The notes beneath the pieces were generated by a model. The model was not told where the DNA came from. It saw only the letters and a program-made list of their open reading frames with translations, and ran no database searches. DNA of 64,000 bases from Bordetella parapertussis (GTDB lineage Bacteria; Pseudomonadota; Gammaproteobacteria; Burkholderiales; Burkholderiaceae_A). The DNA is taken from positions 1-64,000 of the forward strand of contig CAMDMC010000003.1 of the NCBI GenBank assembly GCA_945901825.1. The letters are read 5' to 3'. This document shows positions 24,460 through 33,495 of the stretch, piece after piece; within the stretch, counting starts at the first letter, position 1; each line of letters opens with the position of its first letter. The position numbers and the translations under genes were made by a program.

Positions 24460-25986
24460 TTAATCGGGTGTTGTTAACGAGAGTCCTAGGCGACCACGGC
24501 GCTTAAGCCACGGCGAGGGTCGGTAGCGGTCCTCTTCATAAAAGTCATAAAGCGCCTGAACAATGGTAAGCACGGTCTCACTTCCCAGCGCATCACCGGC
24601 CTCAAGAGGACCCTGGGGAAAGTTAAAGCCAAGCTTCATGCCCTGGTTTAATGCGTCGGCTGAGGCAAGACCTTGTTGCATAAGATCGCAGGCAAGGTTT
24701 GTGATGACCGCCTGAAAGCGCTGCATGATGAAGCCCGGGCTGTCGTGAATTTGGCTTACAACAACGCCATCGCTTGCAAGCAGGGCGCGCGCATGGGCAA
24801 GGGGTTCGGGCCGAACGCCAGGGCAGGTCATAAAGGTGCGATGGCTTGACCAGCCATACAAGGTGTCCACCGCAACCGTGCTTCCCGGGTCAATACCAAG
24901 CTGCTTAACCACAGAGACCGTGTCACGGCCAATGGGGGCGACAAGGCAGAGCGCCCCTGGGCTTGGCTCTTTAAGAACAACCACGCCAGCCTTCTTGGCA
25001 AGGCTTGTCAACATCTCAAGGCCTGAAGACTTTTCAGCCCAGAGCCAGGCCGACCGTGGCAGACCCGTATTCACCTGTGCCTCAGGCACAGAGACTGGCT
25101 CAACCACGGCTTGACCGTCTTGGTAGCGATAAAAACCCATACCCGTTTTACGACCCAGAAAACCCGCCTCAACCAAGAGTTTGTAGCCAGACGTAAGTTG
25201 ATAACGCGGCTCAAAAAAGCTGTCCTCAAACAGGGCCTTGGAGGAGGGGTAGTTAACATCAAGACCCACCAGATCAATCACTTCAAAGGGGCCCATGCGA
25301 TAGCCACCCGCCTCGCGAATAATACGGTCGATGAGCGCTGGGCTTGCAATGCATTCTTTCAGCAGGCGCAGGGCTTCGGTGTAAAAAGCCCGAGCACAGT
25401 TTCCAACCAAAAAACCCGGGCCATCTTTAACAAGAATCGGCGTCTTGCCAATGGCCTCAGAGAAGGCAAGAAGACTTTGCACAACACTGGCTGAGGTAAC
25501 GGGAGTCTGAATAACTTCAACCAATTTCATTAAGGGCACCGGATTCATGAAATGCAGCCCGGCAATACGCACCCGATGAGTGGTCAAGGCAGCAATGGAA
25601 GAAATAGGAATGGCCGAGGTATTGCTAACCAGAATCGTCTGCTCTTTGCAGCCCTCATCGAGACTTTTAAAGAGTTGACGCTTGATCTCTAGGTTCTCAA
25701 TTGCCGCCTCAATGACGAGGTCGCATTGAAATAAATCGTCCAAGGCCTTGCAGGGATGAATGCGACTAAGAATGGCCTGCTGATCGTCATTAGTAAGCCT
25801 GCCCTTTTCAATCAGTTTAAGCAGTGCCTTCTCGATAGACGCCTTTGACTGCTCTGCCACCTGCGGTAGGGCATCGAAGAGTTTCACCTTAAAACCAGCC
25901 TGAGCACAGACCTGGGCAATACCACGCCCCATGGTCCCCGCGCCTACAAGTCCGACACAGCGAATTGAATTCATTACCTCAGACAT
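24460..25986 (-). CDS. paaH: 3-hydroxyacyl-CoA dehydrogenase (PaaH type, duplicated C-domain)
   Basis: A 508-residue protein with the NAD-binding motif GLVGAGTMGRGIAQVCAQAG near residue 14, the catalytic His in GLHFMNPVPLMKLVEVI, and two copies of the C-terminal 3HCDH domain (GPGFLVGNCARAFYTEALRL and DSPGFIMQRFQAVITNLACD). This is the architecture of PaaH/PaaC, which oxidises 3-hydroxyadipyl-CoA or 3-hydroxybutyryl-CoA. With the enoyl-CoA hydratase, thiolase, GcdH and acyl-CoA synthetase it completes a beta-oxidation set for dicarboxylic acids. Confidence 0.88.
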   Translation of the reverse strand: MSEVMNSIRCVGLVGAGTMGRGIAQVCAQAGFKVKLFDALPQVAEQSKASIEKALLKLIEKGRLTNDDQQAILSRIHPCKALDDLFQCDLVIEAAIENLEIKRQLFKSLDEGCKEQTILVSNTSAIPISSIAALTTHRVRIAGLHFMNPVPLMKLVEVIQTPVTSASVVQSLLAFSEAIGKTPILVKDGPGFLVGNCARAFYTEALRLLKECIASPALIDRIIREAGGYRMGPFEVIDLVGLDVNYPSSKALFEDSFFEPRYQLTSGYKLLVEAGFLGRKTGMGFYRYQDGQAVVEPVSVPEAQVNTGLPRSAWLWAEKSSGLEMLTSLAKKAGVVVLKEPSPGALCLVAPIGRDTVSVVKQLGIDPGSTVAVDTLYGWSSHRTFMTCPGVRPEPLAHARALLASDGVVVSQIHDSPGFIMQRFQAVITNLACDLMQQGLASADALNQGMKLGFNFPQGPLEAGDALGSETVLTIVQALYDFYEEDRYRPSPWLKRRGRLGLSLTTPD

Positions 25987-26104
25987 TTCTTCTCCGATTA
26001 GGCGTTTATTGCATTTGACATGAGTTTACCGGGCGACTGCTGTCGCTCCTGAGTATCGCCGCTAGGAAGGTATCCATCAAATGGAAGTTGAGAATAGAAT
26101 TCAT

Positions 26105-26152
26105 TCATGAAATAAATAACGTAATGTCATGAAATATGGGATGCTCCCATAT
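26105..26152. promoter_or_regulatory. Palindrome and spaced direct repeats upstream of sauS
   Basis: ATATGGGA (26134-26141) and TCCCATAT (26145-26152) form a perfect 8-base inverted repeat around TGC, 50 bases before the start codon. Immediately upstream, TCATGAAAT occurs at 26105 and again at 26127, 22 bases or two helical turns apart. The arrangement is that of a regulated promoter. No regulator gene adjoins this side. Confidence 0.55.
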
Positions 26153-26201
26153 GTAGTGTGACCATCTTGACTCTATCTCGTCCGATGCAAGGAGCCCGTT
26201 T

Positions 26202-27635
26202 GTGAAAGCAGAGAACATTCAAGCCGCAGAAATGACTGAAACACAACAAGCCGTGGCCTCCATGGTCTCTCGAGCCCGCGCTGCCCAACGAATGATTGCG
26301 ACTTACAGCCAAGACCAAATCGATGAGCTCGTTGCCGCGGTGGGCTGGGCTATTCTTGAACCGAGTCGTAACAAAGAGCTTGCCGAGCTGGCCGTTCAAG
26401 ACACTGGGCTTGGTGTCGTTCAAGACAAGATTCGTAAAAACCACAACAAAACCCTGGGTCTTCTTCGCGACCTGTGTGGGCGAAAAACCGTTGGGGTTAT
26501 TCATCAAGATGCTGGCAAGGGCATTACCGAAATTGCCCGTCCTGTTGGTGTCGTTGCCGCCATTACACCGTCCACTAACCCAGGAGCAACACCCGCAAAT
26601 AAAGTAATAAACGCTTTAAAGGCGGGTAATGCGGTTATTGTGGCGCCCTCACCCAAGGGACTAAGTACCTGCGTACGCTTTGTTGAGTTTGTGCATGCGC
26701 AGCTTCGTCTTATAAAAGCGCCCACCGACCTCGTGCAGTTCCTGCCTGCACCCATTACCAAGGAAGCCACACAGGCCCTTATGCAGCAGGCCGATCTGGT
26801 GGTCGCTACGGGCTCACAGGCCAATATTCGTGCAGCCTCCACCTGCGGAACGCCTGCCTTTGGGGTTGGGGCGGGTAATGTGGTTTCCGTGGTTGACGAG
26901 ACCGCCAATCTTACCGAGGCTGCCCAGAAAATTGCCGCCTCAAAAACCTTCGACAACGCCACCAGTTGCTCATCCGAAAACAGCTTGGTTTTATTCAGTG
27001 CCATTTATGCACAAGGGCTCGCCGCGCTCTCCAGTTGCGGCGGTGTCATGCTGTCCAGTGAAGAAAAGCGCAGGCTTGAGGCTGTCATGTTTACCCAGGG
27101 CAGGCTTTCGGGTAAGGCCACTGCTCAATCGGCAGCCCAAATTGCTGCCATGGCTGGGCTGTCCAGGCCAGAGGTCTTAAGCGCAAGGTTTCTTATGGTG
27201 GAGGAGCAGGGTACAGGGCCACAGCACCCGTTCTCAGGCGAGAAGCTGGCGCCTGTCTTGGCAGTGTATAAGGCCGAGAACTTCGAGCATGCCTGCGACT
27301 TGGTTAGCGCCATTTACAACTACCAGGGCGCTGGGCATTCAGTAAGCATGCACTCAAGTAACGATGAACGCATCTTGGCCATGGGTCTCAAGCTTCCGGT
27401 CTGCCGGGTTATTGTGAACCAGGCCCACTGCTTTGCCACGGGGGGAAGCTTCAGTAACGGACTGCCTTTTAGCCTGTCAATGGGTTGCGGCACCTGGGGC
27501 GGAAATAATTTTTCAGAGAACATGACGGTTGATCAATACATGAACATCACACGTATTGCCAAACCTATCGCCGAGGTCATTCCATCGGTTGAGTCGTTAT
27601 TGGGCGACTACTTAAGGAAAACTAAAGCCTCTTAG
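26202..27635 (+). CDS. sauS: CoA-acylating sulfoacetaldehyde dehydrogenase (SauS-like)
   Basis: A 477-residue aldehyde dehydrogenase of the CoA-acylating group. The catalytic Cys is in TFDNATSCSSENSLVL and the C-terminal block HCFATGGSFSNGLPFSLSMG followed by GTWGGNNFSEN is typical of acylating enzymes; the Glu of ordinary aldehyde dehydrogenases is missing. The closest characterised match I can recall is SauS, which interconverts sulfoacetaldehyde and sulfoacetyl-CoA with NADP. Context (taurine, sulfolactate and DHPS genes) supports this. Another short acyl aldehyde cannot be excluded. The GTG at 26202 is fixed by AAGGAG seven bases upstream. Confidence 0.72.
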   Translation: MKAENIQAAEMTETQQAVASMVSRARAAQRMIATYSQDQIDELVAAVGWAILEPSRNKELAELAVQDTGLGVVQDKIRKNHNKTLGLLRDLCGRKTVGVIHQDAGKGITEIARPVGVVAAITPSTNPGATPANKVINALKAGNAVIVAPSPKGLSTCVRFVEFVHAQLRLIKAPTDLVQFLPAPITKEATQALMQQADLVVATGSQANIRAASTCGTPAFGVGAGNVVSVVDETANLTEAAQKIAASKTFDNATSCSSENSLVLFSAIYAQGLAALSSCGGVMLSSEEKRRLEAVMFTQGRLSGKATAQSAAQIAAMAGLSRPEVLSARFLMVEEQGTGPQHPFSGEKLAPVLAVYKAENFEHACDLVSAIYNYQGAGHSVSMHSSNDERILAMGLKLPVCRVIVNQAHCFATGGSFSNGLPFSLSMGCGTWGGNNFSENMTVDQYMNITRIAKPIAEVIPSVESLLGDYLRKTKAS

Positions 27636-27645
27636 CTGAAGGCTG

Positions 27646-27667
27646 AGGGCCGAGAGCCGAAGGCCCT
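27646..27667. terminator. Weak hairpin between sauS and the convergent tctB
   Basis: AGGGCC and GGCCCT form a six-base stem with a 10-base loop in the gap between two convergent genes. No T-run follows, so any terminator activity would be weak or Rho-assisted. Confidence 0.3.
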
Positions 27668-27707
27668 AAACAACGTACGTGCATAACCGCCTGTAGAACA
27701 GCCCGAA

Positions 27708-28247
27708 TTACGGCAGGGCAATGAGCTCACCCTGCGGAATGGAAACGCCTGCCACATGAAGAAAAAAAGCGTAGAGCACCAGGGGAAGAAGAATAGACAC
27801 GCTTAGAACAAGCCCAATACGCTTTTCCCCAAGCAGGTAGAAAGAGATAAGCAGCATTAGGATGGAGGCCAAGGCCATGCCGAGGTATTCGAGGTACTTC
27901 GCATAAAGCGCCATCGCCGTCACAAAGGCCAGCAGTCGAACCAGGCTTGGCTCGGAAACTTCTTGCAGCGGCGGAGAATCGTTACTGGCCTGCTGATCTT
28001 CAGGAATAGTGAGTAAAGGGGCCAGGTCTTGCGAGTTGGGTTTGGCTGGCTGCCTGAAGGCGCCCACCAGGACAAACACACCGGCAAGCATGGCCATTCC
28101 AGCCAGAATTTCTGGCCAGAAGGCAGGCGAGAGCACGAGTCTTGCCATATTGCTAGGAACAGAGATGAAGTTTGGAATAAGCCAGAAGTGAAGAAGCAGG
28201 CCAAGCCCCAGCGAGAACAAACCAACAATCACGGACTGCTGACGCAT
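27708..28247 (-). CDS. TctB-family small membrane subunit of a tripartite tricarboxylate transporter
   Basis: A 179-residue protein with four hydrophobic helices separated by a polar linker (residues about 70-100, EDQQASNDSPPLQE), the layout of TctB subunits. It lies 47 bases downstream of the TctC-like binding-protein gene. The large TctA permease is not next to it; a TctA gene is found 7 kb away at 35131-36624. Together they probably make one uptake system for a sulfonate such as sulfolactate or sulfoacetate. Confidence 0.78.
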   Translation of the reverse strand: MRQQSVIVGLFSLGLGLLLHFWLIPNFISVPSNMARLVLSPAFWPEILAGMAMLAGVFVLVGAFRQPAKPNSQDLAPLLTIPEDQQASNDSPPLQEVSEPSLVRLLAFVTAMALYAKYLEYLGMALASILMLLISFYLLGEKRIGLVLSVSILLPLVLYAFFLHVAGVSIPQGELIALP

Positions 28248-28294
28248 AGCCTAGCCTCCTTCTTTCAATAAACGATCCAAGCCACAACCTCTAC

Positions 28295-29281
28295 TTATCC
28301 CTTAATACGAATACCAAGCTTGTCAACGATGGCGCGGAACGACTCGTACTGACCCTTAATAAAGGCTTCCGACTCTTCAGGACCCATCATCTTAATAACA
28401 GAGCCCAATGACTCCATCTGCTTTTTGAAGGCGGGATCCTCTACTGCTTTCCCTAATGCCTGCCTCCACATCGCAATGGACTCCTTTGACATGCCCTTAG
28501 GTCCCGCAAGCCCTGTCCAACCGACAAGCTTGACGAGATTTGGCTTTTTAAGATCAGTAGCATTAGGTGCATCAAAGCCCACTACAGGATCGGCCGAGGC
28601 AACAAGAATGGCCTTTAGCTGCTTATTCGCCACAAAACTTGAGAAGCCCGAAGTGTTCCCGCAGAACATTGTGGCGGTGCCATTTAGAACAGCGGTTGCG
28701 CCCTCGCCATCACTTTTCATGGGAATATGAGTGGCCTGCTTCGTAGGGTCCTCAATACCAAACTCGTTAAGTACAAGAATGGATGCCAGCATTGGCATGC
28801 TACCGACGCCCGAGGACGAGAAAGTGATTTTCCCTGGATTCTTCTTAATGGCATCGACAACTTGCTGAATGTTGTTGTAACCCGAATCAGGACGAACCAC
28901 ACAGGCTACGGGGTTGATTTCATAGACGCCAATGTACTCAAAATCCTCAAGCTTATAGGGCACAGACTCTTTGAGCGCGAGATTGACTGAGTGGGTTCCA
29001 ACGCGGGCAAAGAGAATGCTGTAGCCATCGGGCTTTGCCTGGGCCACTGAAAGGGCACCCGGAACACCACCTGCACCCGCACGGTTCACCATAAGAAGGG
29101 GCTGACTAAACTGCTTGCCAAGCGGCGCTGCGAGGTTACGCGCCGAAACATCGGTTGCCCCACCTGGGCCATAAGGAATAACCATGTTAATTGGCTTTGA
29201 TGGGTACTTGTCAGCGAGGGCCGCCTGCCCACCGAGGGCAAGGCCAAGACCTACCACTACTGCATTTAAGACTTGTTTCAT
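28295..29281 (-). CDS. TctC/Bug-family periplasmic solute-binding protein
   Basis: A 328-residue exported protein with signal peptide MKQVLNAVVVGLGLALGG ending in AALA, then the Bug signature YPSKPINMVIPYGPGGATDV and PLLMVNRAGAGGVPGA. Bug proteins capture carboxylates and related anions for TTT transporters. The ATG at 29281 behind GGAGA is the proper start; longer frames lack a signal peptide. It is divergent from suyA over a shared region containing a palindromic operator, so sulfolactate is the leading candidate ligand. Confidence 0.85.
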   Translation of the reverse strand: MKQVLNAVVVGLGLALGGQAALADKYPSKPINMVIPYGPGGATDVSARNLAAPLGKQFSQPLLMVNRAGAGGVPGALSVAQAKPDGYSILFARVGTHSVNLALKESVPYKLEDFEYIGVYEINPVACVVRPDSGYNNIQQVVDAIKKNPGKITFSSSGVGSMPMLASILVLNEFGIEDPTKQATHIPMKSDGEGATAVLNGTATMFCGNTSGFSSFVANKQLKAILVASADPVVGFDAPNATDLKKPNLVKLVGWTGLAGPKGMSKESIAMWRQALGKAVEDPAFKKQMESLGSVIKMMGPEESEAFIKGQYESFRAIVDKLGIRIKG

Positions 29282-29429
29282 TCGTCGTCTCCGTGAACAA
29301 AAAACATATCGACGAGCCCCGTGGGGGCTCACTGGTTTGAAACGCCTGCAACGATAAACACTACCACGCTCGCAGCAACTCGACGCTAGGGTTTTCTCGG
29401 ATTTTGAGGCGTTAAGACCTAAATAATCT

Positions 29430-29447
29430 ATATCATCTGTATGATAT
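29430..29447. promoter_or_regulatory. Palindromic operator between tctC and suyA
   Basis: ATATCAT (29430-29436), four bases, then ATGATAT (29441-29447) form a perfect palindrome in the divergent tctC/suyA promoter region. A related TATCAT-N4-ATGA site lies at the slcC start (43392-43405). The GntR-type regulator encoded downstream of suyB is the natural candidate to bind both. Confidence 0.65.
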
Positions 29448-29565
29448 GGCCTTAGGAAAGCGAGATAGGGTACCGACAAGGTGCATTTCCGCGCTGCCAG
29501 GGGCCTCTTCCCAGAAGACCACGGGTGTTCTGTGAAGGGTTTTGATCCACGCAAGGAGAACATCA

Positions 29566-29847
29566 ATGATTCATTTTTTGGTTCATGAGCCCGACGACGG
29601 CGTCGGGGTTGTGGTGGTTGAGGGCGTTAACTCGGGGGCCGAACTCGTCGGCTGGGTCATGGAAGATGACAGTACCCTGAATTTCAAGGCCATTAGCGAC
29701 ATTCCCATTGGTCACAAAATTGCACTCAGAGACTTCGCGCCCGGTGACACGGTTATGAAATATGGCGTTGATATTGGCAAGGTGGTGGCACCCATTAAAA
29801 AGGGTGAGCACCTGCATGTGCATAACGTTAAAACCAAACGTTGGTAA
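29566..29847 (+). CDS. suyA: (2R)-sulfolactate sulfo-lyase, small subunit SuyA
   Basis: A 93-residue SAF-domain (UxaA N-terminal type) protein. It starts MIHFLVHEPDDGVGVVVVEG behind AAGGAG, contains DIPIGHKIALRDFAPGDTV and ends GEHLHVHNVKTKRW, the typical SuyA closing. SuyA and SuyB form the iron-dependent lyase that splits (R)-sulfolactate to pyruvate and sulfite. It is the first gene of a plus-strand operon suyA-suyB-gntR-phosphatase-tauE. Confidence 0.92.
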   Translation: MIHFLVHEPDDGVGVVVVEGVNSGAELVGWVMEDDSTLNFKAISDIPIGHKIALRDFAPGDTVMKYGVDIGKVVAPIKKGEHLHVHNVKTKRW

Positions 29848-29898
29848 GCCGCCACTCTTTCCTTCATTCATTATTTTTCGTTCTTACTAGGACAGGCT

Positions 29899-31068
29899 AT
29901 GGACCTTAAGAAAACAACCTTCATGGGTTACCGACGCGAAAACAACCGCGTAGGTGTGCGTAATCACGTCATCATTCTCCCCCTTGATGACCTCTCAAAT
30001 GCTGCTGCCGAGGCTGTGGCCAACAATATCAAAGGCTGTATTGCCATTCGCCACCCCTATGGGCGGCTTCAATTTGGTGCCGACCTTGAGCTCCACTTCC
30101 GCACACTTATCGGTGCGGGCTGCAACCCCAACGTGTCGGGCGTTGTCGTTATTGGCATTGAGCCCCAATGGACAGGCCGAGTAGTCGAAGGCATTGCAAA
30201 AACAGGCAAGCCCGCAGAAGGCTTCTGGATTGAAGGCAATGGCGATTTGGCAACCATTCATAACGCAAGCAAGGCAGCCTACAAACTCGTTAAGCGCGCC
30301 TCCGGTCAGCGTCGTGTCGAGGCAGCCCTAAGCGAACTCTGGGTCTCCACCAAATGCGGTGAGTCAGACACCACCTCGGGCTGTGGTTCGAATCCTTCGG
30401 TTGGCAATGCGTTCGATAAGCTTTACGAAATTGGTTCAACTCTTGTCTTTGGCGAAACCACCGAGCTAACGGGCGGTGAGCACCTGGTTGCTGAGCGCTG
30501 CCGTACCCCTAAGATTCGTGATGAGTTTATGGCGATGTTCGATCGCTACCAAGAGGTTATTAATCGTCACAAAACCAGCGACCTTTCCGACAGCCAGCCC
30601 ACCAAAGGAAATATTGCCGGCGGGCTCACCACCATTGAAGAAAAGGCGCTTGGCAATATCCAGAAAATCGGTAAAAAGTGCATCGTTGACGGTGTTCTTG
30701 ATAAGGCAGAAACACCAACGGGTCCTGGCCTCTGGTTCATGGACTCGTCCTCGGCCGCAGCCGAGATGGTCACACTCTGCGCCGCCTCGGGCTATGCTGT
30801 GCATTTCTTCCCTACGGGCCAGGGCAACGTCATAGGCAACCCCATCCTTCCCGTTATCAAGATCTGCGCAAACCCAAGAACCGTTCGTCTTATGTCTGAG
30901 CATATCGATGTCGATGTCTCTGGACTTCTGCGGCGCGAAGAGAACCTTGACCAGGCGGGTGACAAGCTTATTGACAGCATGCTGCGAACAGCCAATGGCC
31001 AGGTCACTGCGGCCGAGCTTCTTGGCCATAACGAGTTTGTAATGACCCGCCTTTACGAGTCGGCCTAG
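29899..31068 (+). CDS. suyB: (2R)-sulfolactate sulfo-lyase, large subunit SuyB
   Basis: A 389-residue member of the UxaA/altronate dehydratase large-subunit family, in the SuyB subgroup: [19 protein letters not shown] at the start, [37 protein letters not shown] and [20 protein letters not shown]. The conserved cysteines in STKCGESD and GCGSNP are probable metal ligands. With SuyA it eliminates sulfite from sulfolactate in the cytoplasm, feeding pyruvate to central metabolism. The gene follows suyA after 51 bases. Confidence 0.93.
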   Translation: MDLKKTTFMGYRRENNRVGVRNHVIILPLDDLSNAAAEAVANNIKGCIAIRHPYGRLQFGADLELHFRTLIGAGCNPNVSGVVVIGIEPQWTGRVVEGIAKTGKPAEGFWIEGNGDLATIHNASKAAYKLVKRASGQRRVEAALSELWVSTKCGESDTTSGCGSNPSVGNAFDKLYEIGSTLVFGETTELTGGEHLVAERCRTPKIRDEFMAMFDRYQEVINRHKTSDLSDSQPTKGNIAGGLTTIEEKALGNIQKIGKKCIVDGVLDKAETPTGPGLWFMDSSSAAAEMVTLCAASGYAVHFFPTGQGNVIGNPILPVIKICANPRTVRLMSEHIDVDVSGLLRREENLDQAGDKLIDSMLRTANGQVTAAELLGHNEFVMTRLYESA

Positions 31069-31101
31069 GTAGACTCTGCAGGCTAGAAAAACCTTAGAAC
31101 C

Positions 31102-31839
31102 GTGGGCGGGCAATTGGAGTTTGCAAGAGGATTGCCCGCCTACCGGGTGGTTAAAGATCGACTGATTCAGGCACTTGCCTCGGGTCATTACCCGGCTGGC
31201 TCCTCGCTTCCAGCAGAGAAACTATTGGCAGAAGAGCATGGCGTTTCAATTGGAACCCTGCGTAAGGCCGTTGACTCTTTGGTCTTCGAGGGCCTATTAA
31301 TTAGGCAGCAGGGCAAGGGCACCTTCGTGAGTCAGCACGATAACCAACGCCTTCTGTATTACTACTTTCATATTGTTCCTCAGGGCCAGCAAAAGGTTCG
31401 TCCAACAACCAAACTGCTGCGGTTCCAGCGCGGACGGGCGGGCGATGAGGCGGCCCAGCGTCTTGGCCTCGGTGTCTCGTCCTGGGTCTTTAAAATTCGC
31501 AACCTTCTTCTTATTGAATCCAAGCCCGTCATTGTTGATGAGATTGTGGTTGACGCCATGCGCTTCGAGGGACTGACTGCACGACAGTTTGAATCACGGC
31601 CCGGCTCAATCTACCAGCTCTACGAATCCGACTTTGGCCAGACCGTTGTTCGGGCCAGTGAACGCCTGCGCGCCTGCTCGGCCTCGCAAGAGCACAGTAA
31701 GCCGCTCGCTATCGAGTCAGCCTCTCCACTCTTACAGATTCGTCGAGTGGCCTACGGTTTCCGAGACGACCCCATCGAGTGGCGGGTCTCGTACGTCAAT
31801 ACTTCGGAGCACGAATACTTCAGCGAACTCAACTCCTAA
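31102..31839 (+). CDS. GntR-family regulator (HutC/UTRA type)
   Basis: A 245-residue regulator with a GTG start at 31102. The N-terminal winged helix reads YRVVKDRLIQALASGHYPAG, LPAEKLLAEEHGVSIGTLRK and LIRQQGKGTFVSQ, followed by a UTRA ligand-binding domain with IESKPVIVDEIVVDAMRF and DPIEWRVSYVN. HutC-type regulators are usually repressors released by a pathway intermediate. Embedded in the suy operon, it is the likely sulfolactate or sulfopyruvate-responsive controller of the palindromes at 29430 and 43392. Confidence 0.87.
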   Translation: MGGQLEFARGLPAYRVVKDRLIQALASGHYPAGSSLPAEKLLAEEHGVSIGTLRKAVDSLVFEGLLIRQQGKGTFVSQHDNQRLLYYYFHIVPQGQQKVRPTTKLLRFQRGRAGDEAAQRLGLGVSSWVFKIRNLLLIESKPVIVDEIVVDAMRFEGLTARQFESRPGSIYQLYESDFGQTVVRASERLRACSASQEHSKPLAIESASPLLQIRRVAYGFRDDPIEWRVSYVNTSEHEYFSELNS

Positions 31840-32675
31840 TGAGTGTCGATCTGCCCGGGCTGCTGAAGGTTGTTCAAGAGGCCGCCTCGCGTGCGAAACA
31901 GACGTTTAACCAAGGTGAATTTGCAGTCCACGAAAAGGCAAAGGGCGACTGGGTAAGCACAGCCGATGCCGAGGTGGAGGCCTTTTTAAAAAAAGAGCTG
32001 TCTGAGTTGTATCCACAGGCTCAATTTCTTGGAGAAGAGGGTGGCCTTAGTTCGGCAATCATCCCTCAGGGTTCGGCCCTGCACCCGGCTTCGCTAACCT
32101 GGGTCGTGGACCCTATTGATGGGACAGCTAATTTTGTTCGCGGCATTGCCCATTTCTGCTGCGTGGTTGCACTGGTCGATGCGAATCAGGAGCCTGTTCT
32201 TGGGGTCATTGTTGACCCCTGCCGCGAGGAGTCCTTCTGGGCTGTGAAGGGTCAAGGCGCCTGGTTCAATGGGCGCGCACTTGGTGCGACCATTGACCGA
32301 CCGGCCATGGAGAGCCTTCTTGCCGTGGTAACACCCAAACCGACAAGCCCCATTGCAAACGCACTGCAGTCCTGGCTGCCTGGGGCTGTTCAAAGTTTTG
32401 GGGGGATAAGGCGTTCAGGGGCAATGGCCCTTGACCTTGCCTGGCTTGCTGCGGGCCGAATGGATGCCTTTGCAGGGTTTAACCTTGACCCCTGGGATGT
32501 CTTAGCGGGCTCGCTGCTGGTGCGCGAAGCAGGTGGTCTGTACCAAGACCAGGCTCTTAGTACTGTTCAGAATAATCCCACTGGAGTTCGGCGCATTGCC
32601 GCAGCAGCAGGTCACCAATGCCTTGATGCCCTCTGCGCTCTTGATGGCCTTGTAAACAAAGCGGCCGCAAGGTAA
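31839..32675 (+). CDS. Inositol-monophosphatase-family phosphatase
   Basis: A 278-residue metal-dependent phosphatase with all family motifs: FLGEEGG (metal Glu), WVVDPIDGTANFVRG and the C-terminal WDVLAGSLLVREAGG. The ATG overlaps the gntR stop (TAATG). Relatives hydrolyse inositol phosphates, fructose bisphosphate or 3'-phosphoadenosine 5'-phosphate. Its place in the suy operon, immediately before a sulfite exporter, is unexpected: sulfolactate cleavage needs no phosphatase. It might act on a phosphorylated sulfonate such as phosphosulfolactate, or on PAP arising from sulfate activation; neither is shown. Confidence 0.85.
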   Translation: MSVDLPGLLKVVQEAASRAKQTFNQGEFAVHEKAKGDWVSTADAEVEAFLKKELSELYPQAQFLGEEGGLSSAIIPQGSALHPASLTWVVDPIDGTANFVRGIAHFCCVVALVDANQEPVLGVIVDPCREESFWAVKGQGAWFNGRALGATIDRPAMESLLAVVTPKPTSPIANALQSWLPGAVQSFGGIRRSGAMALDLAWLAAGRMDAFAGFNLDPWDVLAGSLLVREAGGLYQDQALSTVQNNPTGVRRIAAAAGHQCLDALCALDGLVNKAAAR

Positions 32676-33445
32676 TGGAATTTCTCTCTAGCCTGCAACT
32701 GGGCCTAAGCCCAGCCGAGTTTGCCTATGCCCTGCTTGCCTGTCTGATTGCCTACATTGTCTTGGGTGTGACAGGGTTCGGTTCCTCCCTTGTGCTTGTG
32801 GCCTGCCTTGTTCAGATTCTTCCCATTCAAGAGGTTGTAGCCCAAGTGGTCTTTCTCGACCTTTTCGGGGCGCTTTACTTGGGTACTAAAAACTTCAGTG
32901 ACATTGCCAAGAAGGAGTTTTCTTGGTTATTGATCTTTAACGCCATTGGGCTTGTTATTGGGCTCACGCTTTTAATCAATGCACCGGAAAAACCTCTGCT
33001 TGCAGTCTTGGCTGTTTTTGTGTTGTTCAATGGCGTTTCCATGCTGGTGCAGCGCAACGCAGGCCATCCCAAACCCTTTAGCAAGTGGTGGGGTGTACCA
33101 CTGGGGGTCTTTGGTGGGGTTTTCTCATCGCTCTATGGCACAGGCGGCCCCATTTTTGTGGTCTACCTTACCCATAGGCTTGAGTCGTTCAAGCAGGTAC
33201 GAGCAACCATTGCAGCCATAATCTTCACCAATGTCTTCTCAAGGGCTGTACTGCTTTCCATTGCCGGCCTTTTACTCACCGGCGAAAACATTGGCCGCAG
33301 CCTTGCCCTGATACCCATTTGCTATGTTGGCCTTCGACTTGGAAGCCGTATGCAGAAAACCATCACCCCACAAGGCTTCAAAGCCGTTTTTGGGGTTCTG
33401 CTTATTGCAGCTGCACTGGCTTTGGTTCCCAAGATTATTGCCTAA
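32675..33445 (+). CDS. TauE/SafE-family exporter (copy 3), probable sulfite exporter
   Basis: A 256-residue membrane protein with the family's two halves (LGVTGFGSSLVLVACLVQI and VFGGVFSSLYGTGGPIFVVY). It overlaps the phosphatase stop by one base (TAATG), making it the last gene of the suy operon. Sulfite released by SuyAB is toxic; similar genes beside suyAB in other bacteria (suyZ, cuyZ) are proposed sulfite exporters. This is the best-supported sulfite exporter of the window. Confidence 0.83.
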   Translation: MEFLSSLQLGLSPAEFAYALLACLIAYIVLGVTGFGSSLVLVACLVQILPIQEVVAQVVFLDLFGALYLGTKNFSDIAKKEFSWLLIFNAIGLVIGLTLLINAPEKPLLAVLAVFVLFNGVSMLVQRNAGHPKPFSKWWGVPLGVFGGVFSSLYGTGGPIFVVYLTHRLESFKQVRATIAAIIFTNVFSRAVLLSIAGLLLTGENIGRSLALIPICYVGLRLGSRMQKTITPQGFKAVFGVLLIAAALALVPKIIA

Positions 33446-33495
33446 GGCGCTGGGGCGATTGGGTAGGGCTAGCTAGGCTGGCAGGAGGGCATTCC

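Noticed and set aside
30466..31188. Minus-strand open frame opposite suyB
   Set aside because: It is antisense to the conserved SuyB and GntR start and shows no protein-family features.
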